A stretch of 64,000 nt of DNA from Psoroptes ovis (lineage: Eukaryota; Arthropoda; Arachnida; Sarcoptiformes; Psoroptidae), in the NCBI GenBank assembly GCA_002943765.1, contig PQWQ01000027.1, forward strand, positions 186,001 through 250,000, written 5' to 3'. Numbering within the stretch: position 1 is the stretch's first letter; each line of letters opens with the position of its first letter. A model generated the notes under the pieces. It was not told the DNA's origin, did not search any database, and worked only from the letters and a program-made list of their open reading frames with translations. This document shows positions 11,242-23,860 of this stretch, piece after piece. Made by a program: the position numbers and the translations under genes.

Positions 11242-11946
11242 AAAAAACGATTAGTACCATTTCATTTTTTTAAGGATTATAGTTCTGGTTCAATTGAAAT
11301 CATTACCACAATGATTGAATCGAAATATTATTTCGGGTGTACGAATTCGTGATTTTGAATTAATTAATATTTTCAATAAGTGAAAATGAAGAAGAACAAG
11401 AAGAGATGAAAATTAATCAATTATCATTTTCAAGGCTATAGTTATCAGTATCATTTAGCACACATAGCAGACCTAATGGTCCTAATTTACACAGATACAC
11501 ACAAACACATTAACATTTCAAACACAAATCAATGACGATATTTTTTGAAGTTTATGTCATAAAGAAGAATATAATGACGGGTGGAAATACCTTGAATCAA
11601 GAAGTATACACCTTGAAAATTTTTTTTTCGAAATTTTCACTTTGAAATAAGCAAAAAATCACAAGGAAGAATTCGATAATAGAAAGGAATTGAATTGAAA
11701 CATTCGACTGTTCGAATCGAATGAATTTCGAAATATCAAATACCGAAATGTAACCAAAGAACCCGAAAAAAAAAAAATATTTTTTTTTGGTAAACGCGCA
11801 CACACACATACACCACCACCACTACTACTATTGTATCTACTATTTCGTAAAAAATATACTTTAAATAGCATTAGATACAATGAAAAATTGTAAATTACAA
11901 ATTCCTTGTTCGTGTTCGGGTGTCTGTTTTTATATTTAATATAAAA

Positions 11947-12024
11947 AGTTGTCCGAAAAGTTTTGGCCGATTTTCATGTGGCAACTCTCGATTGATTAAG
12001 CCGAATAAACTTTTCGGACAGCCA
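11947..12024 (+). mobile_element. Hairpin MITE, class I, forward
   Basis: AAGTTGTCCGAAAAGTTTTG ... AAACTTTTCGGACAGCCAG. The middle carries CATGTGGCAACTCTCGATTG. Confidence 0.85.
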
Positions 12025-12550
12025 GAATATTTTATTCTATTTTATTTTATCATCTATCGTCGTATCATTCGTGATTTCATACATTTTCAACTCATTCAAT
12101 TCAATTCAATTCAATTGATTCATTTATTGTATCTTCATCATCCATCCATCCATTCATCCTTTGATTTTGTGCGCAAATTCAGTTTTAAAGAAAAATCTTT
12201 GCCACTAAATCTGCAGTTGGTCTTGTTCAATTCACATTCAACGGCATTCAAGCATTTGCTTGTTCATTGTAAATGACGTCAATCTTTGATGTAGCAAAAA
12301 GCATTCTCATAGTAATGTTTTGTGATTTCTAATCGAACGATGATGATGATGATGATTTCTCCATGATTCATCATTGTTCGATGATGATCATTTATATTAT
12401 CATAAAGAGATTCTTTTATCAACAAAATGAATAAAGAATGATAATCAAAGAATTTTTCAAAAAAAATGAAAAATTTCATAAATAAAGTGACACTTTAAAT
12501 CTTGAAAATTTTTTCATTTATTTATTGTCATTCATTCAAAATATCGTAGA

Positions 12551-12627
12551 TTGTTGTCCGAAAAGTTTTGGCCGATTTTTCTTGCACAAATCTATTGATT
12601 AAGCCGAATGAACTTTTCGGACAACTT
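12551..12627 (+). mobile_element. Hairpin MITE, class I, forward
   Basis: TTGTTGTCCGAAAAGTTTTG ... GAACTTTTCGGACAACTTA. The middle carries ATTGATTAAGCCGAATGAA. Confidence 0.86.
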
Positions 12628-12910
12628 AATAAACTTATTATTTGTCTAAAAAACATTTTTATATAATAATATTTCAAACAAATTTTGATGGATTGTTTTT
12701 TTTTATTTATTTATTTCATGTCTCTCGTTTGTTCTTCATTCATCTTGTTCTATTTTGTTCGATTCAAATTTCAAAAACTCGAAAAAAAAAACATTGAACA
12801 AAAACAACAAATTAAGCAAAATGTCAAATGAACAAAATTGAACATGAAAAATTCGAAAACGAAAGCAAAGAAAAACGAAAATAGAAGAAGATATTTTCAG
12901 AGTTTATATA

Positions 12911-12992
12911 TTGGCTGTCCAGAAAGTTTTGGCCGATTTTCATGTGTCAACTCTATTCGATTAAGCTGAATGAACTTTTCGGGCAACAACCT
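12911..12992 (+). mobile_element. Hairpin MITE, class I, forward
   Basis: TTGGCTGTCCAGAAAGTTTT ... GAACTTTTCGGGCAACAACC. A CAA triplet is duplicated in the right end, making this copy longer than usual. Confidence 0.82.
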
Positions 12993-13552
12993 GATATTTT
13001 GTTCAAAAAATGATACTCAAAAAAAATAAAGACATTGAAAATCTATTGAAATCATGTTTCAAACATTTTACATTCGATTTTTGCAGTGTATGAATGTCAA
13101 TTTAACAATATAATCGAATCAAACAAAGCTTTTTGGAGAATTTATATCAGAAAATCAATGAGAAAATCAAATTCTGTTGTAAATTCATTGTTTGATTTAA
13201 TCAAAACAAACATAAATAATCATATCAATAATACACACACACACACACCGGTGAATAACAAACAAAACACTGATACAATTTTCAAGTCGATTCTTGCATT
13301 CTCAACTTCAAATCATTTCATTGTTCATTTGTTTGTAACAATTTTTTTGAATCAATACATTTTTCATATTTCAAATCTTATAATGATCAGTATGATGATC
13401 TGATCGTATTCATTCATTGGAAAATAATAATAACAATAATAAATAATCATTCGATTCTATTCATTTTTCTATTCGATTTCATTCATTCATTTTCTATTCG
13501 ATTCGAAGAGAAAATCATTATAAATAATTGATTGTATCGAATAATAATATTT

Positions 13553-13630
13553 AGATTGTCCGAAAAGTTTTTGCCGATTTTCAGATGTTTTTTTTAATCA
13601 GTAAATCGGTAAAAACTTTTCGGACAACTT
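13553..13630. mobile_element. Hairpin MITE, class III
   Basis: AGATTGTCCGAAAAGTTTTT ... AAACTTTTCGGACAACTTA around TTTTAATCAGTAAATCGG, the marker of this class. Confidence 0.86.
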
Positions 13631-13890
13631 AATAATAATAATAATAATAATAAATAATATCGATAATTTCGATCAAATAATTTTCAATGATAATAATAAT
13701 AATAATAATTGATAATCACATAAATTTAATTTGTTAAATGGCATACATAGAATCAATGATTGAATGAATTGAATGAATCGATGAATGAATTGAATCAGAG
13801 AGATTCAGAAATAAAATAAGATTTGAACAATTGCCGCTGCGGCAATACAATTGTGTTCAAAATTGCATTTGTGCTTTTTTTTGTATATTT

Positions 13891-13968
13891 AGATTGTTCG
13901 AAAAGTTTTCGCCGATTTCTGCGATTATTTTCTACGATATAACTAGGCAAAAACTTTACGGACAATTT
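13891..13968. mobile_element. Hairpin MITE, class II
   Basis: AGATTGTTCGAAAAGTTTTC ... AAACTTTACGGACAATTTAA with inner CTACGATATAACTAGGC. Confidence 0.82.
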
Positions 13969-15593
13969 AATATATTATATAATTTGCTTATCGTTTCAAT
14001 TATTTATTTGCTAAGAAAATTTGCAATTTTAGACTTGAGACTTTTGATTTTTTCCTAAGATCTCACCACCAATCCTCTATCATCGTAATAATAAATCAAA
14101 TTTTCAATATCAAAATCTTTTAGGCAGCATTTTCTTAAGTCATTCATTCGCTCACTCATAATAAAATTAATACAAGTAATTTATGAACTTTTTCAATGAT
14201 AAATAATAATATTAGTCGAAATAATGATAAATAATATAGAACAAAACATTCATTTCGTTATATTTCAACGATTGCTGCTGCTGCATAGATTCATGTATTA
14301 AAAAAATAAAAATAAAAATAAAAAAAAAATTCATGTATTTGATTATGATAAGACATGAAATCATAGAAAGACATTGAAGAAAATGAAGAAGTGAAGACGC
14401 TCTCATATATTCCTTGGGAATTATTGAATTTCATTCATTTCATCGGATTCATAATTTTATGTTTTTTGCTCGGAGAGAAAATTCAATTTTCAAAAGTTAT
14501 ATTTTCACAAATGATTACTCACATGATTTACTTTTTGTATATTTTCAATTAAATATGAAATGAAATGAGGAAGAAAAATGAGTATTGTTGAATCATCAAT
14601 TTGTTTCAAATTTAAATGATTTTCAGTTGTTTCACAAATATAATTTAATGGTTTAAAAATTTAAATTTTATCATTGGAAAAATCAAAATTCACATTCAAA
14701 ATTCAAAATTTCCCAAAAGAAAAAACAACATATGTTCGCGCTGTGAGAGAAAAAAAAAAAACAAGAACCAGTGCTGCCATCTCTTTGGGAAATTTATAAC
14801 ATTTTATATTTGAATTTTCGACAACAGATGGCAGGGTAGTTATCACAAATTTAAAATTTTTCTAATTTTAAATTTCAAAAAAACAAAAAACGCGGAAGTA
14901 ATTTTTCGTAATTTTCACTTTTAAACAAATCACATCATCACACACAAAAAACAAATCATGGCTAAACATGCGATGATATATTGGGCTTCGAATAATCAAA
15001 CAAACAAACAAACAAACACTGTCTTTGTACTGAATGAGCGAAATAAAACAACAAAAAGTCCGATTCAAATCACAGCAAAAACAATCAGTCGAGTGTAAAT
15101 CAAATTTGTCAAATAAATATGAATCAATCATATCAAATTTCACTGATAATCGAATGATATTCAAATGCTTTATTCATTTGTTTAATTTTACTCAATTTCA
15201 ATCAATTTCAAAGAGAAAAATAATGAAAAATAAATGGTAGTTTTATTCATTGATTGATAATAATTAAAATAATTTGTTTATATTTGTATTTATTTGTGTT
15301 TATTTATTTGAGAAAATAATGTAATTCAATATTTATTTATATTTATATTCATATTTATATGTGTTGAGTTTGTATATAAATATAATAATAAGAATCGGAA
15401 CCGAAAGATAAAAAAAATTGTTGAAAAAAAAATAAACAAAATTACTTCACAGAAAAAAATAATCAAAATAAGCAAAAAATAATAATGTCTAAAATAGCCA
15501 AATACACCCAATATAAATACACACACGTACACGTGTACAAAAACACGTGTATAAATAAACAAATAAATCTTGAATTTTAGAAAAATAATAGTT

Positions 15594-15672
15594 TGATTGT
15601 CCGAAAAGTTTTCAGGCCGATTTCCAGGAACAACTCTATTGATTAAGCCGAATGAACTTTGCGGACAATCTA
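15594..15672 (+). mobile_element. Hairpin MITE, class I, forward
   Basis: TGATTGTCCGAAAAGTTTTC ... GAACTTTGCGGACAATCTA. The middle carries CAACTCTATTGATTAAGCCG. Confidence 0.85.
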
Positions 15673-15697
15673 ATGGTTTCTTATGTGTTTGGCGGTG

Positions 15698-15731
15698 TGT
15701 CTGTGTTTGTGTCTGTGTGTGTGTGTGTGTA
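15698..15731. repeat. Imperfect GT microsatellite
   Basis: GT-rich run interrupted by CT and TT, directly beside the hairpin element that ends at 15672. Confidence 0.8.
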
Positions 15732-16101
15732 AATTGAATCAAACTGATGAAGTAAGTTCAGTTTACAGTAAATTGAATTGAATTATCGAGAAAAATTCAA
15801 AATAAAATCGAATGAAAATGACATAATTTTCGAATGATTGACATAATTGAAAAGGATTCGAATTTCGAATTTTCCAATAATTTTTTTAACGTCTTTCCAG
15901 AAATACATATGTGTCATCATTATTAAATGTTGATAATATCCAATTTCCAAATATAATAAGTGATGATAAGAGAGATTAATACATTGATCACCAGGTTTGT
16001 ATGTTTTTCTTAGAAAATATATGACTCTTTGAATGATGAGCTTGCCACTTGTAAAGTATTGTTTCAACCATTGAAATTCAATGTAACACTGGTAACCCTT
16101 G

Positions 16102-19100
16102 TTAATAAAATGATAATTCATTACAACAATTATCATTTTTTGATTGTCGATTCATTTGTGATGTCGTTGGTAATGATGATGGTGAAGATGATAATGGTGA
16201 TGATGATAATGATTGATTATGATTATGATTAGTTCTTGATGAATGTTGTTGTTGAGGATTAATTTTACTTGTTATAAAATTAATGATTGGCGGTGAATTC
16301 GATGAGAATACAATACAATTACAGGCACCCAGACTGCTGCTCAATGATGATCCACCACTCATTGATCGATTACGATTCGTTTGATGATTATCTTTGATTA
16401 TTTGTATTGGTTTACTACTTTTACCAAATGATAATGTTGTCGTTGTTGTTGTTGTTGGCGTTAATGCTGATGATGATAATGTTGTTGTTGTTGTTGGACT
16501 TGATAATGGATTATTATTTTGGTTACCTGCATGTGCAACAGCTGGACTATTCAGCACTTCATTCAATGTATTTACATATACATTATGACTATCGGTTATC
16601 GAATTTGCATGCTGTAATCGAAGGGCTTTGAATGAATTCAATGATACTTGTGACTAGTATGTAGATTAAAGATAAAGATAATCAAAAAAAACAATAATTA
16701 ATAATTAGAAATTAATTAATTAATCAAAAACAATAATCAAGAATTGAAACACTTCCTTGAATATTTTGAAAAAATTAAAAATTATAGCCTTAATTTAAAA
16801 GAAAGGGTAGAGGAAAAAACCCTTGGTAAAACAGAAACCTTTGGTGAAAAAACAATAACCTCAACGAATAACGATGCATCTTAAAGCAGATGCAAATGCG
16901 AATGCACCATGTGGTTCATGTGCGAAATAATGGTTCATCCACCTTAATCGTACGAACATCAATGATCAATTCGTTCGAAATTCGAATGAATTCGAATTCA
17001 AATGAAAAAAACAAAAATTAATTTGGACAAGTACCAAATTAAAAAGTGAATGATAATTGAAAAATATGAATAACTATAACCCTTAAATCAAAAACCGATC
17101 TAATAATAGAATCATGGAAGGATAATTTTCAAATTTAGCTCAAGTATAGCGTGAGAAAAAAAGGTCATTAATTTCATATTTTGAAGATTATAATTTTAAA
17201 CAAAAGTAAAAACGCATCGAATGGAGTTATAATCTTTCAAATATAATTAAAATCACTTGAAATTATTATTAATAATTTTGGATAATCAAAAAATGAAGAG
17301 GGTCTATCAGGTCTGTGTCTGGTTCCATCATCGAATCCAGAAAATTATTATCCAAAGTACTTGTCTCAACATGATCGATCAATCAATCAATTACAATTAC
17401 AATCAATCGACTGATGACTGAAAATAGAATTTCTTGGGAAAAAAACTTTTTAAAAAAAATTGATTTTCAGGTCTATTCTATAGTCTATTATTCAATTGTT
17501 CACTTGTCAAAACACACATCGATTGTCACACATTGATATTAGGTTGTCCCATAAGTTCTTGCCGTTTTTTAAATTTTTTTCCATTCGAAAAGCGGCAAGA
17601 ACTTATGGGACAATCCATATACAAAGCACACATTGTCTATGTGATAACCATACATTAACAAAATTGACAGACAGTTGAAAAACTTGTCAAAAAATAGCAA
17701 AATGAATAATTTAAAGAATTTTGTCACTTTTTTTCTCGGCTGAATTTGTTGCCAAAATGAATTTTGAATTTCGTTTGAAATTGTACATTCAAAGAATATT
17801 AACATTCATTGAATTCGAATGTATGTAAAATTACAGGATTTAAAGTTTTAATTCGTAGTTTTAAAATTCAATTTCGTAATTATATAATTGAAAATTGCAT
17901 TCAAAATTACGAAAATCAACTTGAAAACTATGAAAATTAATTTTAAAACTACGAATTAAAACTTTAAACCACCCTGCAAAAAACAAAACAACGCTGAATG
18001 GGTTTTAGACTTAGAAGTCTATGGTGTTTTTGTTTTCATAGCACAAATCAAGGACAAATACCTATTCAAAAATGACTAAATGAGTGAATGAATTCAAAAT
18101 GTTTCTGACCGAGCAAACTAATAAACAAATTCTGTCATTGTTTCAAAACAACCCAAATGACAGAGATATACAAATTTTAATGAATTTTCAATTTGGCTCA
18201 CCTGATCACTCCATCTTTGGCCATATTTCCATTCAGTTACATAATGTTCAGTATTACATTGAATTACATTGTATGGTACTGTTGTTCCAACCTGTTTTTT
18301 CGAATAAGAATCAAAATCAGACAATTAATTAATTAAAAGTAACAATTAAAGGTAGGAAAAAATCAAAGATAAGGTAAATGTATCAAATTTTAATGGCGAA
18401 AAAAATATAACACAAAGATAAATGTACAATTGAATGTTATCAATGGGCATGATTTAATTAATTAATGATGACGACCCTTACACAATGAGCTTAATGAGTA
18501 TTGATTATTATTATCATTACAGGGTTTCAAGTTTTAATTCATAGTTTTAAAATTAATTTTCATAATTTTCATGTTGATTTTCGTAGTTTTTCAATGCAAT
18601 TTTAAACTAAATAATTACTAAATTCAATTTTAAAACTACGAATTAAAACTTTAAAAACCTTGTATCAATAATTAATACTTCACTCCAATAAATAAATAAT
18701 CCATCATACCGATGCTTTCGTCATAGCAGATAATCATGTGATTGAAATGTATTGAAATTGTCATCGTCATCGGAGAGCATCATCAGCTGCAGGCAGGCAT
18801 ACACATCATCATCTGAGCATCAACGAAAATAATGAGAAATACACCAATCAACCGATCACTAATTGGATTGGCATCGTTTTGGCTTTGTATCGTCATAAAT
18901 AATTATTTTGAAATTCGAAATTCGAATGTTCAAAAATTTCGATTAAAATTGACAAAAATTGAATGATTCTCTCTCATCTTCTTTAATCTAATTTATGGTT
19001 CATTTAAAACTAAAATATTTGTGGCTGTGCCAGTTGCCAAGAAACACATACAACATATTGATAGAGATATACCACCACACAATATCACTCTTTGCATGCC

Positions 19101-20507
19101 GCCGGTGTTTTATGGAAAATTTCTCTAAAAATTAATTTAAAAAAAAAAATTAATGACTAATGACTAATAATTACTAATCATAATTATTTGTAATTAATGA
19201 TTAGTAAATTAATTAAAAATAATTATCATCTTTGTTAATTAATGAATATTTTCTTTTAATTAATTAATCAATTATCATAATTATGTAATCGATCAATACG
19301 TAATGGTTCGATGAATGTCTAAATAATGATTTTCAATCAATCAATCAATCGAATAATTACTTTTCAAAGGGTTTTTATCTTGTCTAATTCAATCAATTAC
19401 ATTTGATTAATTCATTCGATGACAATGAAAATGTTCATTATTAGAAAACAGTTTTGTTGGCACGTGTTTTACATGTCACGATGTGTATGTAGCCATATAA
19501 ATCTTTGCTAATCATATTCAAGAATTTATTGAAAAGTTGCCCGAAAAGTTTTCAGGCCGATTTTCAAATGTTTTTTAATTAGTAAATCGGCAAAAACTTT
19601 CAGGACAACCTAATCATCACTAGTAATTATTCAACTAATCATGCGAATAATTAATGTGAATAAATAAGAAAAAGATACAAACAAAACTTCTTGGCTTTTC
19701 GGAGTTGAATTCTTGGCAATTCTTTGTTCATTTCTTAAGAAATAAGAAAGAATAAGGAATAAACAAATAACGAAATAATGATTCGAATCATTGAAATTCA
19801 ATGGAATTCAATTCCATTCATTTTTTATGACAAAAATGAATTTCAAAAATTTTGATTTAATACCCGTCGAATCCATTTCATTTCACTTCACTTTCACTTT
19901 GACAAGTATCTACGTTTTAATTCTATGAGAGTAGAATTGATCGAATTGTTCGAATTGAAATATTCAAAATGATTGATTATGGCTTTTAATACATTTTTAT
20001 GACTTTAAATAAAAAAATGATCAGATGATCGAATAATTTTCCTGCTTTTTATTATTAGGTTGTCCCATAAGTTCTTGCCGTTTTTTCAATTTTTTTTTTA
20101 TTCGAAAAAAACAGCAAAAACTTATGGGACAACCCGAATAGATTCGGGAAAAGTGGAAAAATATTCGAATGTCATAATTGATTTATTAATTCATTCATTT
20201 TATAGCATTCAAGGGTTTGATTTGATTTATTAATTCAACCATTTATTCATTTTATGACCAAAACACACAACTACTGATCGAGATTTTTCAGTATTTTCAA
20301 TTGAAAAACTAATCGAAATGTATGCCATTCTACTATTAACTCTATCTTTCTTCATCACACAAATCAGATGTAAAATTCATCATCATCATCATCAGCAGCA
20401 GCCAATTGAAGACCTTGAGAATCAACACACATTTGAGATACATCACACACACACACACACAGCTCCAAAGCAAGCATACATTTCCACATGCACATAGACA
20501 ACTATAT

Positions 20508-20541
<34 letters not shown>

Positions 20542-21889
20542 ATAAATGTATGGCAACAGCAGAAACATTCAGTACACAAATATTCAATTGAATTTTTTTT
20601 TTTAAATTTGAATGAATGAACATCGTCATAGAAAATTTTGTATGTATGGAAAAATACATTAGGTTGTCCGAAAAGTTATGGCCGATTTTCATGCGGCAAC
20701 ACTATTAAAAAAGCCGAATAAACTTTTCGGACAACCTTGAATATTTTCTCTCATTTATTATAATTTTTGAAAACAAAATATTTTGGTTTCATACAAACAC
20801 TCAAACACACGAACGCACAGATATATAATAATTAAATGAAACGAAAACGAAAGCAACAACAACACGAAAAAAACATGGCCATCATGTGACCTTAAATCGA
20901 TGATGCTGTCGTCGTTATGTGTTGTTGTGTGGATGAATGCATGGATATCTATCTATGGATGGATGTTCATGATTTGCGTCTATTTATTTATTTTGAAGGG
21001 TTACTACTGCGTGTTATGAATCATAAAATTGTTTATCATTTGATTGAGTAATCGATCAGAATATCGAATAATCGAAATCAATTGATTTTCAAAGGTTGAA
21101 ATCAATGGAAAATAATCAAAAATATTCGAATGTAATTACCTTTGACAGCGCTTTACGTACAACAATTTCATTATTAAACGGTAGAAGATTACGTTCTTTT
21201 GCACGTAATAATTTATTATTAACACGACAATATTGATCACCAGCAGCGGTTATCAGCGGTACACGTTTAACATGTGCTATCTCGGTATCAGGTACAGTTT
21301 GTATGGCATCATTAGCCGAAATAACGATGACAACATCACCATCACCAACATATATACCCCATTGTGAATAAAGGGTACGATCAAATTCAATAATATCACC
21401 TGGTTCAGCACGGATTTCATGTGCTGGCCGAAATGGATGTAGGCCAATTTTCAATGTATTTGGTGGTACCTCGATAGCTATGGCTTGATTTTGATCAATT
21501 ATTATTAATTCATTTGTTGGCTGCTGCTGCTGTGGTTGTGTTTGAAGATCAAGACTTGATGATTTAAGCGCCAATGATAATTGAGGAGGACTTGATGATA
21601 GTGATGAGGTTATAGCTTGTTGTTGTTGCCGTGATAGCGGACATGATGAAAAACTTCGTACTGCTCGATTTAATCGTGGTGCAGCTGCTGGGGCCGCTGG
21701 AGCTGCTGCTGCTGCTGGTGATGTTGGGGTTGTTGAGGTGTTTTTAACTGTTTCAGTTGGTGAATCTGATTTAGGGTCATGGCTATTGATATCATTATCA
21801 TTAATTTTCGGCGAATTTGCCATCACCATTGTCGGACCAGATGGACTGGATGATAGATTCATCGATGTTGATAGCTTCATTCTCATCAT
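16102..21889 (-). CDS. LRAT-domain (NlpC/P60 superfamily) protein, probably inactive
   Basis: Three exons: 21889-21140, 18291-18202 and 16653-16102, 463 residues, with phase-0 GT..AG borders. Residues 1-140 are low complexity (Ser, Ala/Pro and Gln runs). The LRAT core starts near residue 150 with PGDIIEFDRTLYSQWGIYVG and continues in exon 2 as VPYNVIQCNTEHYVTEWKYG, which matches the family NCEHF-type Cys motif (Cys262). The third exon is Ser/Thr/Asn-rich with no domain seen. The usual His before WxIY is Gln176, and the second His after the glycine turn is also missing (GDGDVVIVI). The fold is therefore recognisable but acyltransferase or thiol-hydrolase activity is unlikely. The substrate and role are unknown. 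Introns of 2.8 and 1.5 kb hold six hairpin elements. The first ATG of the frame is used; an upstream exon is possible. Confidence 0.8.
17541..17616. mobile_element. Hairpin MITE, class IV
   Basis: AGGTTGTCCCATAAGTTCTT then GCCG; right arm CGGCAAGAACTTATGGGACA then ATCC. In intron 2 of the LRAT gene. Confidence 0.9.
17833..17976. mobile_element. Long hairpin MITE, second family
   Basis: ACAGGATTTAAAGTTTTAAT ... AAAACTTTAAACCACCCTGC. The right end keeps the complement of CAGGGTGG. In intron 2 of the LRAT gene. Confidence 0.87.
18519..18663. mobile_element. Long hairpin MITE, second family
   Basis: ACAGGGTTTCAAGTTTTAAT ... TTAAAACTTTAAAAACCTTG. In intron 1 of the LRAT gene, about 230 bp upstream of exon 2. 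Confidence 0.86.
19535..19611. mobile_element. Hairpin MITE, class III
   Basis: AGTTGCCCGAAAAGTTTTCA ... AAACTTTCAGGACAACCTA with TTTTTAATTAGTAAATCGGC. In intron 1 of the LRAT gene. Confidence 0.84.
20057..20135. mobile_element. Hairpin MITE, class IV
   Basis: AGGTTGTCCCATAAGTTCTT then GCCG; right arm AGCAAAAACTTATGGGACAA then CCC. In intron 1 of the LRAT gene. Confidence 0.89.
20444..20461. repeat. CA microsatellite
   Basis: Nine CA units in intron 1 of the LRAT gene, about 50 bp from a longer GT run in the opposite sense. The two could pair in a transcript. Confidence 0.9.
20511..20539. repeat. GT microsatellite
   Basis: Uninterrupted GT run of about 14 units, complementary to the CA run at 20444. 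Confidence 0.92.
20661..20738 (+). mobile_element. Hairpin MITE, class I, forward
   Basis: AGGTTGTCCGAAAAGTTATG then GCCGATTTTCATG; right arm AAGCCGAATAAACTTTTCGG then ACAACCT. In intron 1 of the LRAT gene. Confidence 0.89.
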
Positions 21890-22694
21890 TAAAACCTTAT
21901 TGTGTCGATTCAATTATTTAATACACGAAAATAATTTGGAACAATTTCTTACGGGAATAATCTTAAGAAAAACATAAGAAAACACTCAAGAAAATCTTAA
22001 GAAAACAATAAAAACACTAAACACAATCAAAGAAATATGATGAATTGAAAACTTGATTCAAGTCAAATTTGATTCAAAACTGATATATATGACGATGTCC
22101 ATTCATTCATTGAGATGATAAACATTCGAATCATTTGAATCATTTGATTCTCATAAAAGTAAAATTCAAATTCAAAAAAGTAAAACTGTTCGAATACTTA
22201 AGACATTCGAATGCTTAATTCGAATACTTGATTCAATTTCAATTTCACTTGATGAAATGCATCCACTGTTGATGTTTATATTGGTTTCTGTTGATGTTTC
22301 TCTGTGTGCTGATGTGCGCGTAATACGATCACAAATAATCAAATACAAAAATATTCACAATGAAAATCAAGATTTAATAATGTACATATCATCATCATCA
22401 GCTTTTAAAGACTGATTATTTTTGTACACAAAACTATAACCACGACCACCACCACCACCACCACCACTGACTACACATGCACCGTACAAACACATAACTA
22501 ACATCCAATGAAAATCAATAATAAACAACAACAACAACAACAGCCTTTACATCATAAACAAATGATGGAAAAACAGACGAGATTGTTTATCAAATTTAAC
22601 AATTGTGTATTTGTATTTGCTTTTTGGAGAATCTCTTCTTTTCCACTGTTGTGTATTAGTTTCAAATTGATGATTACAAAACACAGAAAATATT

Positions 22695-22771
22695 TGGTTG
22701 TCCGAAAAATTTATTCGGCTTAATCGAATAGAGTTGCTAGAGAAAATCCGGCAAAACTTTTCGGACAATCT
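22695..22771 (-). mobile_element. Hairpin MITE, class I, reverse orientation
   Basis: TGGTTGTCCGAAAAATTTAT then TCGGCTTAAT; right arm ATCCGGCAAAACTTTTCGGA then CAATCT. Shares the diagnostic AGAAAATCCGGC with the next copy. Confidence 0.88.
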
Positions 22772-22899
22772 AATAAAACAAAATTTTCGATTTACAACAC
22801 TTTCAACTCATCAGGCGCCATAAATAATCATAACTTCAATGCAATTAATGGCGCCATAGAGTGGAAAGAGAGTTTTGAAAAAAATTGAAATAAAATCAA

Positions 22900-22976
22900 A
22901 GGTTGTCCGAAAAGTTTATTCGGCTTAATCAATAGAGTTGTACGAGAAAATCCGGCAAAACTTTTCGGACAATCTA
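22900..22976 (-). mobile_element. Hairpin MITE, class I, reverse orientation
   Basis: GGTTGTCCGAAAAGTTTATT ... AAACTTTTCGGACAATCTA. Same orientation as, and very similar to, the copy ending 128 bp earlier. Confidence 0.88.
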
Positions 22977-23783
22977 AAATAAAATAAAAAATTCAAAGAG
23001 AATTTGCTGCTGCTGCTGTTGCTTAGTCGATGCTGTTATTATTTATGATCATTTTGTTTGTAAAAATTGTGAGAATTTTTCAAAAAGTAAAAATGAAGCG
23101 CAAACGCATTGATTTTTTGCTTAATGTGAATTGGATTCACATGATCAGTGTGGATGTTGTTGTTGTTGTTCGGTGGTGATCATAAAATAATTCGAATCAA
23201 TGGAAAATAAACATGGAAAACACCACGCAAATCCACCATACACACAGACACGAAACTGATCGACCAAAATGATCAGCCAAAACAATCCCATAACAATCGG
23301 AAAATCGAGTGGGCGTCTGTAGGAAACATACACACGAAGATAATTGATTTGATTCTTAAAGGAAATTCAATCAGAAATAAAGCAAAAACAAAGAAGAATT
23401 TCCAGAAACCATTTCGGATGGTGAAAATTTATGGCGGAATTCTCTAAGAAAATTTTCTTTTGGCAGGTTCTGACCTTATTTCTGGCTGCTTCTTCGAATA
23501 TTTGGCTTCGTTGAATTTCCTTATTTCAATGAGTTTGCGTTGTTTGGTTCGATTGTGAAATTGAATTACGTAATTCTGCAAGGAGCCAAAAAGCGATTTA
23601 TTTCAAATTTTATGATTTTTTGTCCATCATAATTTAAATTATCTTAATAATTACGATGATAATGATCGTGGCTTTAATGAGGAGATACCTCAAATCAAAT
23701 TATTTTCGGGCAAGTTACCGGTCATTTATTTTTTTGAAAAACGCTTGTGACGCTGTCAATTTTTGCTGCTTTAATGCGAATTG

Positions 23784-23860
23784 CCCGTGTCTAACACGGG
23801 TTAGGCGGCTTTGAAGCAAAAAACACGCCCGTAATCGTAACGGGCTTGACTGTGAGACGG
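23784..23860. other. GC-richer patch with two small stem-loops
   Basis: CCCGTGT-CTA-ACACGGG (about 23785-23801) and GCCCGT...ACGGGC (about 23828-23846) are perfect stems 26 bp apart. Base composition differs clearly from the surrounding AT-rich DNA. I cannot match it to a known RNA family or to either hairpin MITE family. Confidence 0.45.

Larger units (their letters stand above)
8399..16101. other. Gene-poor stretch rich in hairpin elements
   Basis: 7.7 kb with no gene I can recognise. It carries ten short hairpin MITEs, one long-family hairpin (8781) and one different terminal-inverted-repeat candidate (11094). Open frames of up to 138 codons occur, but several run through MITE arms or CA/GT repeats. 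The segment next to 8399 should hold the PKI promoter. Confidence 0.5.

Noticed and set aside
15326..15742. 138-codon open frame on the minus strand beginning with a Thr/His/Gln repeat
   Set aside because: It is made of the GT microsatellite, a complete MITE and AT-rich sequence read in one frame.
20444..20539. Possible CRISPR-like or satellite array from repeated CA/GT blocks
   Set aside because: Only dinucleotide microsatellites; no spacers and a eukaryotic context.
23784..23860. tRNA gene in the GC-richer island
   Set aside because: No acceptor-stem pairing at the right spacing and no intact A or B box could be found.
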